A stretch of 64,000 bases of DNA from positions 11,212,927 through 11,276,926 of the forward strand of contig CANTUZ010000004.1 of assembly GCA_947846985.1 (NCBI GenBank), read 5' to 3'. Shown here one piece after another: positions 59,301 through 64,000 of this stretch. Both the position numbers and the translations under genes were made by a program. This DNA is from Fratercula arctica. Its lineage: Eukaryota; Chordata; Aves; Charadriiformes; Alcidae. Within the stretch, counting starts at the first letter, position 1. Each line of letters starts with the position of its first letter. The notes beneath the pieces are model-generated. The model searched no databases. It was not told the DNA's origin and saw only the letters and a list, made by a program, of their open reading frames with translations.

Positions 59301-62258
59301 AAGAGTAGGTGAACAGGCGGTCTTGGGATTTTTTTGTATTGCTGTGTAAAAATTTGGGAATTCTCTAATTTCCTTCACCTTGTCACAATCTCAAACAAAA
59401 AGGAATCTGGGAAAAATCTTGAGAATTTGTAGTCTGCTTACATCACCAAACAGTGTCAAAAAATGTGCTGTTCCCCCTGTCTTCATATGATAAATTAACA
59501 GATACTTGTCTGTGAATCGTTACTAGAAATGAGCTTTAAACAAGATACTGGAAATTTTCATTTTCTTGCAATGCCAAAGCCATACGTTGCGGTAAACACA
59601 AAGTCTGAATAAACATTTTCTATGAAACATGCATAAAGAATCATATTTTAATTGGAAAGCCTAACCCAGTAGGTGTTTTAGAAATGGAGTAGATTATGAA
59701 AACAAAGATTTGTTTGGGCTGGATTGTTTGCAGAAGATTTAAAAAACAAAGAGGTTAGAAAGAATAGGAATGTATTTATATTACTTTACTTGTCTCTTGC
59801 GTTCTCTGTAAATAGTCTGGAAGCAGTATCCCGTTAACACATCCATTTGGTGTAATACAATTACTACATTAAAATTTATGTTGTTGATTTAAGGATGTCT
59901 GCTAAAACTGCCAAAGCCTCCCACTTGAACCTTCTGTCACCTTATGCTACTTGATGTGACATGATTATCTTAACTGATTTTGAAATTCCTATATAGCTAC
60001 ACAACGCATCCGAATGGCTTCTTTCTTATATAAACAATTTGCATGAGATGGCACTGATATAACTTAATTACAAGACGACTGTAAGCAAAATGCTAAACAT
60101 GGATATAACTGTCCAGTACTGGAGAACTGCCAACCAGAAACCCCATACTTAAAAGAAGCTTAGATTTCCCATTTATAGCTTAGGCTTGACTCTTGCTGTA
60201 ATGACATTTTCCTGTTTATCCTATCATATCGCTTTTGAATCTTCCCATATGGATTTGAGGGCGCCACCAGACTGAGTGAGTAAATTCAGAAGAGATTATC
60301 TAGGTCTGTGTCTATAAGTATTGTAAAGGATCATGACGACACAGTGAAACTAAGCTTATCATCACGATACCTACTGGCCACCTAAATAATGACCAGTATT
60401 TTGTAGGCCAAAAGTGTGTCTTAAGCTTATTAGTTAATAATATCAATGCAAAAATAGATAACTAAGCATACAGGTCAGTAATCGTCTGTAGTATTTTCCT
60501 TTATGGTAAATAAGCAGTTGCCGTATGTTTGGGGAGTGAAACTAGAGAAGCTTGATGAAAATAAGCAAGCAAGGGTTCTTGTGAAGGTGCAAACTGCAAG
60601 CAATAGGTTCCCCATCACTGATTCAGCACTGGCAGTAACAGTCACAATCAAGATCAAAGTCTGAGCTTTGTTCAACCTTTGAAGCATTTCAGACTTAGGT
60701 CCTTGTATTTCATTCACTCCCAGACCTACTTGTGAGGGAGAACTGGTGGCGCATATACATATCTCCCTATATATATCTGTGTATGTGTGTACATGTACAT
60801 ATATACCAACATATAAATCTTAATTAGAAAATGGTAATCCCAAAATGTCTAAGTAAAGGAAGCATTTAATTTGTTCATTACTACATTCCATTGTATGTGC
60901 TTCCCTACTGTATGTCACGCAATGAACTCCCTGCAATGAGTTCACGTTTGACTAGGCAATAAGAAGGTTAACGCAATCCTGTGTTTGGATTATGTTACGG
61001 TGATCTGTCAAAAAACAAATATTGTATGACAGAAAGAATATGCCACAGTAGAAAACTATAGGGAACACAGCAGTGAACAACTGCAACTACAATTTCAACC
61101 TCACCCTGAATAACATTGGTAGGGCCCTGTTCAAGAAATATTTAGGGTCCTTTCAACCATGGTCATTCCTAACATTCCTTGTAAAGTTAGAACCAATCAA
61201 CTAAGCAAAGGTAAATTGTATTTGTTTTGTGACTCAGTACTTCAGCAATAATTGCATATTTCTCATTATCAATATGATAACATTTGTGTGCATAAAAAAA
61301 TCTGAGTTCAAAAATCAAATTGTATTTTAAATGTAGGAAATACACTGACAAGCATCAAGTCAGTGTAACCTTCAATACCGTCACCAAAACTCAGAATATT
61401 AAACTTTGTAGTTTTGTTTACTTTTAACATTCAGTGATATGCTTGTGTGCAATACTGTACTCCTCTTATCAATGGATATATGGTGGAAATACATTAATAG
61501 TAACAATGCACATATTCTTACATATCTGACACATTTCGAGAATCATTAATTAAAATATAAGTAAATATATAAACTAAGATTCTGGAGCAGTTTCTTTAAA
61601 AATTAAAACTTCCTTTCTTTTTCTTGCAGTCATGAGGAAAATATTGTTCTCCATTTAATCTCTAATTGGAAAAGCTTTCTTTTGTAGGCTTTTAGAAAAA
61701 TGCGGAATACATTGGCAAATTATACATAGAGATCCAGTCGTCTCTATTATTTCAAACTTTAGATAATGACTTCTTAAGTAACATATGGTAAATGTGCTGG
61801 AGTAGTATCATTTTTAAAAATCAAATTGAATATAAAATGCAAATATAATTATTCAGTCTTCAATAATGACTAATGCATTTTAGTGTCTATCTTAAAACGT
61901 GAAAAAGTACAGGTTTTTCAGTTTGTCTTCTGTATTTTCTTTGAAATCCTGGCCTTACAATTATTGCAGTTATTATACTAATTAGAAGAAAGTACAGTGA
62001 AACTGTTTATAATTATATAACTAAGTCAAGTACAGTGAAAATTCAGAAGACAAGAAAAATGTCTGAATAGTTTCCATACCCTGCTTTGTGAAAATTTCCG
62101 TTCCAAAATCATCGTGAGCAGATATGCTCTATAAGGAAGTCTGTCTTAAAAATGAGACCTTTCTATGAGAGCATTATTTTTTATCAGCTGACTAACCTGT
62201 ATAGCTGTTAGTTTGGTCATGTTTTAAGAAATGTGATACACAGTGGGCCAGTTCACAA
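56321..62258. other. Non-coding AT-rich DNA, no gene recognised
   Basis: Unique sequence. A 126-codon minus frame at 56425-56805 is lysine-, asparagine- and serine-rich, as expected of AT-rich DNA, and has no domain. A GC-richer patch lies near 57085-57160. A TA/TG microsatellite is listed separately. Confidence 0.55.
60752..60815. repeat. TA/TG microsatellite with the palindrome TGTACATGTACA
   Basis: Imperfect ATAT and TGTG repeats with a perfect 12-bp palindrome at 60788-60799. Probably polymorphic. Confidence 0.8.
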
Positions 62259-62259
62259 A

Positions 62260-62392
62260 AATGAGCATTCTTTAGCGAATGAGAATTCTTTACAAATAAA
62301 GATTTATAAATATTTTTTATAATTTTTATATATATATAGATTTTTATTAAAATTATAAATACAAAGAACTTATGAAGAATGAGAATTCTTTA
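62260..62392. repeat. Three copies of a 14-mer around an AT-rich core
   Basis: ATGAGMATTCTTTA occurs at 62261-62274 (with C), 62279-62292 (with A) and 62379-62392 (with A). The second and third copies are extended to GAATGAGAATTCTTTA and flank an 86-base AT-rich segment with self-complementary words (TTATAAAT, TATATATATA). Confidence 0.85.
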
Positions 62393-63219
62393 GTACCCTT
62401 TTACTGTGTTTTCTTCCTTATAGATAAAGAAAATGTTCTTTTTCTTAACAGCAGCAGCTGCACTGTGGAAATGTGTTGGGTGTTTTTTTGTTAGGGAAAT
62501 TTGTAAAATTTGAGCATGTTTTCTTGGAAATTAAAAAATTTAGTTAACAAATGGTGAAAAGAGCTGCTGTTTTAAGTAAAGCCCACGTCCATGGCAGAGC
62601 TTTTCCTGGAGCACAGAAGATGAGGCATGTGGGACTGATGCTGTCAGTCTTTGTGGCAGCCGCACCATGGGACGTTTAACACTGTCTGTGCTCTTCCTCT
62701 GGCAAGTGCAAATAGTAAGAAGCTATGAAGAGTTTTATTAGGAGAGACAGAGACTCCACAGATGTATTCTAGCAACCTTGACTTTTAAGAGGAATCCTGG
62801 TATGCTTTGGTTAAGAGTTTTATTTAAAATGTTGATCTTTGATACTTGACATAGTCCTAGGGAACTACTAGATTTGCACTACAAGTAGAATATTGTGCCG
62901 ATTCCTAAACTGCTGTGTCCTTACTTGGTTTTAATTGCTCTCGGTTCTTATGTTGCACTAAGACTCTGTAGCCTGGACGTTTTCTGCAACATCATCCTCA
63001 ACATCTGTGTTTTAGGTAGTGTTGTGAAGAACAGTTTAGTAGCTACCCAGGGTTGAGGACTGTTGCCTCGTTTGTCTCAGCTCTTCAGCACAAGCAGAAG
63101 GCAGCAAGCAATGTTCAAGCTCAGCTCTGTATCCTGAAGTGCAGCTCAATATAATCAGAGAGATTGGTAGGCAGCATTTTCCCCCTAACGCTGTGGCAAG
63201 GAAAAGCCTGGGGCTGAGA
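62393..63219. other. Non-coding DNA, no gene recognised
   Basis: Unique sequence with no repeat or exon recognised. Confidence 0.6.
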
Positions 63220-63700
63220 AAGAACGGAAATGGACACAGACTGGGAATGGATAAGCAAAAGGAGAGATTCACTATCTGAAATAGAATATATAGAAAAAGA
63301 TTGGACTGTATGGAGGGAGGATTCAGAGATATGGCAAGTATGCGGATGAAGACTGAAGATTAGGAAAAAAAACAGAATTCAGAAGAAAAAGACAAAAAAA
63401 AAGAAGAGCAGAAATCTCAAACTGCAGAATCTCTTTTAGGTGATGCCCTAAACCTCATCAGTTCATCAAGGAAAGAGAAAAGCCTTATATCCCCCCAAGA
63501 AAAAGAAATACTGCAGACAAGAAAAGTATTTATCTTTCTCCTAGAGAGCAGGTTGTCTTCTGCAAAAGAGAATACCAAAAAAAAAGAAACAGAGAAATGC
63601 CTGTTCTGAGGTATATACTCGCCAAGTATACGTCACCTACTCCAGGAAACATGAAGAAGGAAAACAAGAAAAGGCCTCCTTCAGCCACAGCAGCATTCAA
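63220..63700. other. Purine-biased stretch (plus strand)
   Basis: The plus strand is dominated by A and G for about 480 bases, with runs such as GGAAAAAAAACAG and AAAAAGACAAAAAAAAAGAAG. No microsatellite unit stands out. Such asymmetry can mark transcription direction or triplex-forming DNA, but nothing else supports either. Confidence 0.5.
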
Positions 63701-64000
63701 ATTTATAAATGTTTAAGCATTCCTTCAGCTTTCACAGGTTCTATATTTAAACCTACATTTTTAATTGACCCCAGAAATAATTTCAGTTTATATATAAGCC
63801 TGGGGCCTACCTGTCCTCAGCCTATTTGAAGATTTATCTACAGAAATCTTTTATGAAGGAAGGAGGGAGGATTTCATTTACAAAGGCCTAAATCCAAAAG
63901 CGTGTTGTGGAATTTGGCTTAATTATTGATGTGCAGTTACGCAGGGATTTCCCACACAACCTCCCAGCAGCATCAGATTACCTTGAAGTTACAGTAACCG
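63701..64000. other. Non-coding DNA to the window end
   Basis: AT-rich unique sequence with no feature recognised. Confidence 0.6.

Noticed and set aside
1..64000. CRISPR array, tRNA, rRNA, known microRNA or prokaryotic operon
   Set aside because: No regular repeat-spacer pattern, cloverleaf, rRNA segment or familiar microRNA seed hairpin was recognised on either strand.

Overview
The window reads as nuclear DNA from a bird, or possibly another sauropsid. It is AT-rich, has no long open reading frame, and contains 5'-truncated CR1 LINE copies. The youngest copy ends in the CR1 3' tail with the octamer ATTCTATG. Much older CR1 and MIR-like fragments lie around it. Overall repeat density is low, which favours a bird over a turtle, crocodilian or mammal. 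The species cannot be told from the sequence alone.

No protein-coding gene, rRNA, tRNA, CRISPR array or bacterial-type operon can be supported. The longest stop-free stretches (164, 149, 131, 127, 126 and 124 codons) are about what chance gives in 64 kb, and none has a recognisable domain. The window is best described as intergenic (gene-desert) or long-intron sequence. Exons shorter than about 60 codons could be hidden, because splice sites cannot be tested here against transcripts.

Layout. 1-12 kb: single-copy AT-rich DNA with one relatively young CR1 3' end (1285-1535), homopolymers and a duplicated 19-mer around an ATT microsatellite. 12-12.7 kb: an older antisense CR1. 13.5-14.8 kb: two candidate conserved regulatory elements. 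17-18.4 kb: a GC-richer hairpin block and a MIR-like SINE. 19-22.4 kb: more candidate regulatory blocks and a palindromic old repeat. 24-29.4 kb: a G-quadruplex motif, a PBX/MEIS-like block, an antisense MIR and a 73-codon reading frame with protein-like composition. 31-35.1 kb: a small hairpin array, a GC-rich island with G-quadruplex potential, and an ancient sense CR1 with a destroyed catalytic motif. 38-41.2 kb: a 49-bp CR1 tail, the longest open frame, an AT-rich palindromic microsatellite and a TTTG/C7/G6 tract. 45-47.4 kb: a MIR scrap and an ancient antisense CR1 in two collinear pieces. 52-56.3 kb: an unassigned 149-codon frame and a diverged triplicated local repeat. 62-64 kb: a thrice-repeated 14-mer around an AT-rich core, then a purine-biased stretch.

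No new biological system was found. The items most worth a second look are the three-copy local repeat at 54.8-56.3 kb, the palindrome-rich candidate enhancer at 13.5 kb, the GC island at 33.6 kb, and the 29.2 kb reading frame. All regulatory calls are inferences from motif content and need alignment or chromatin data.
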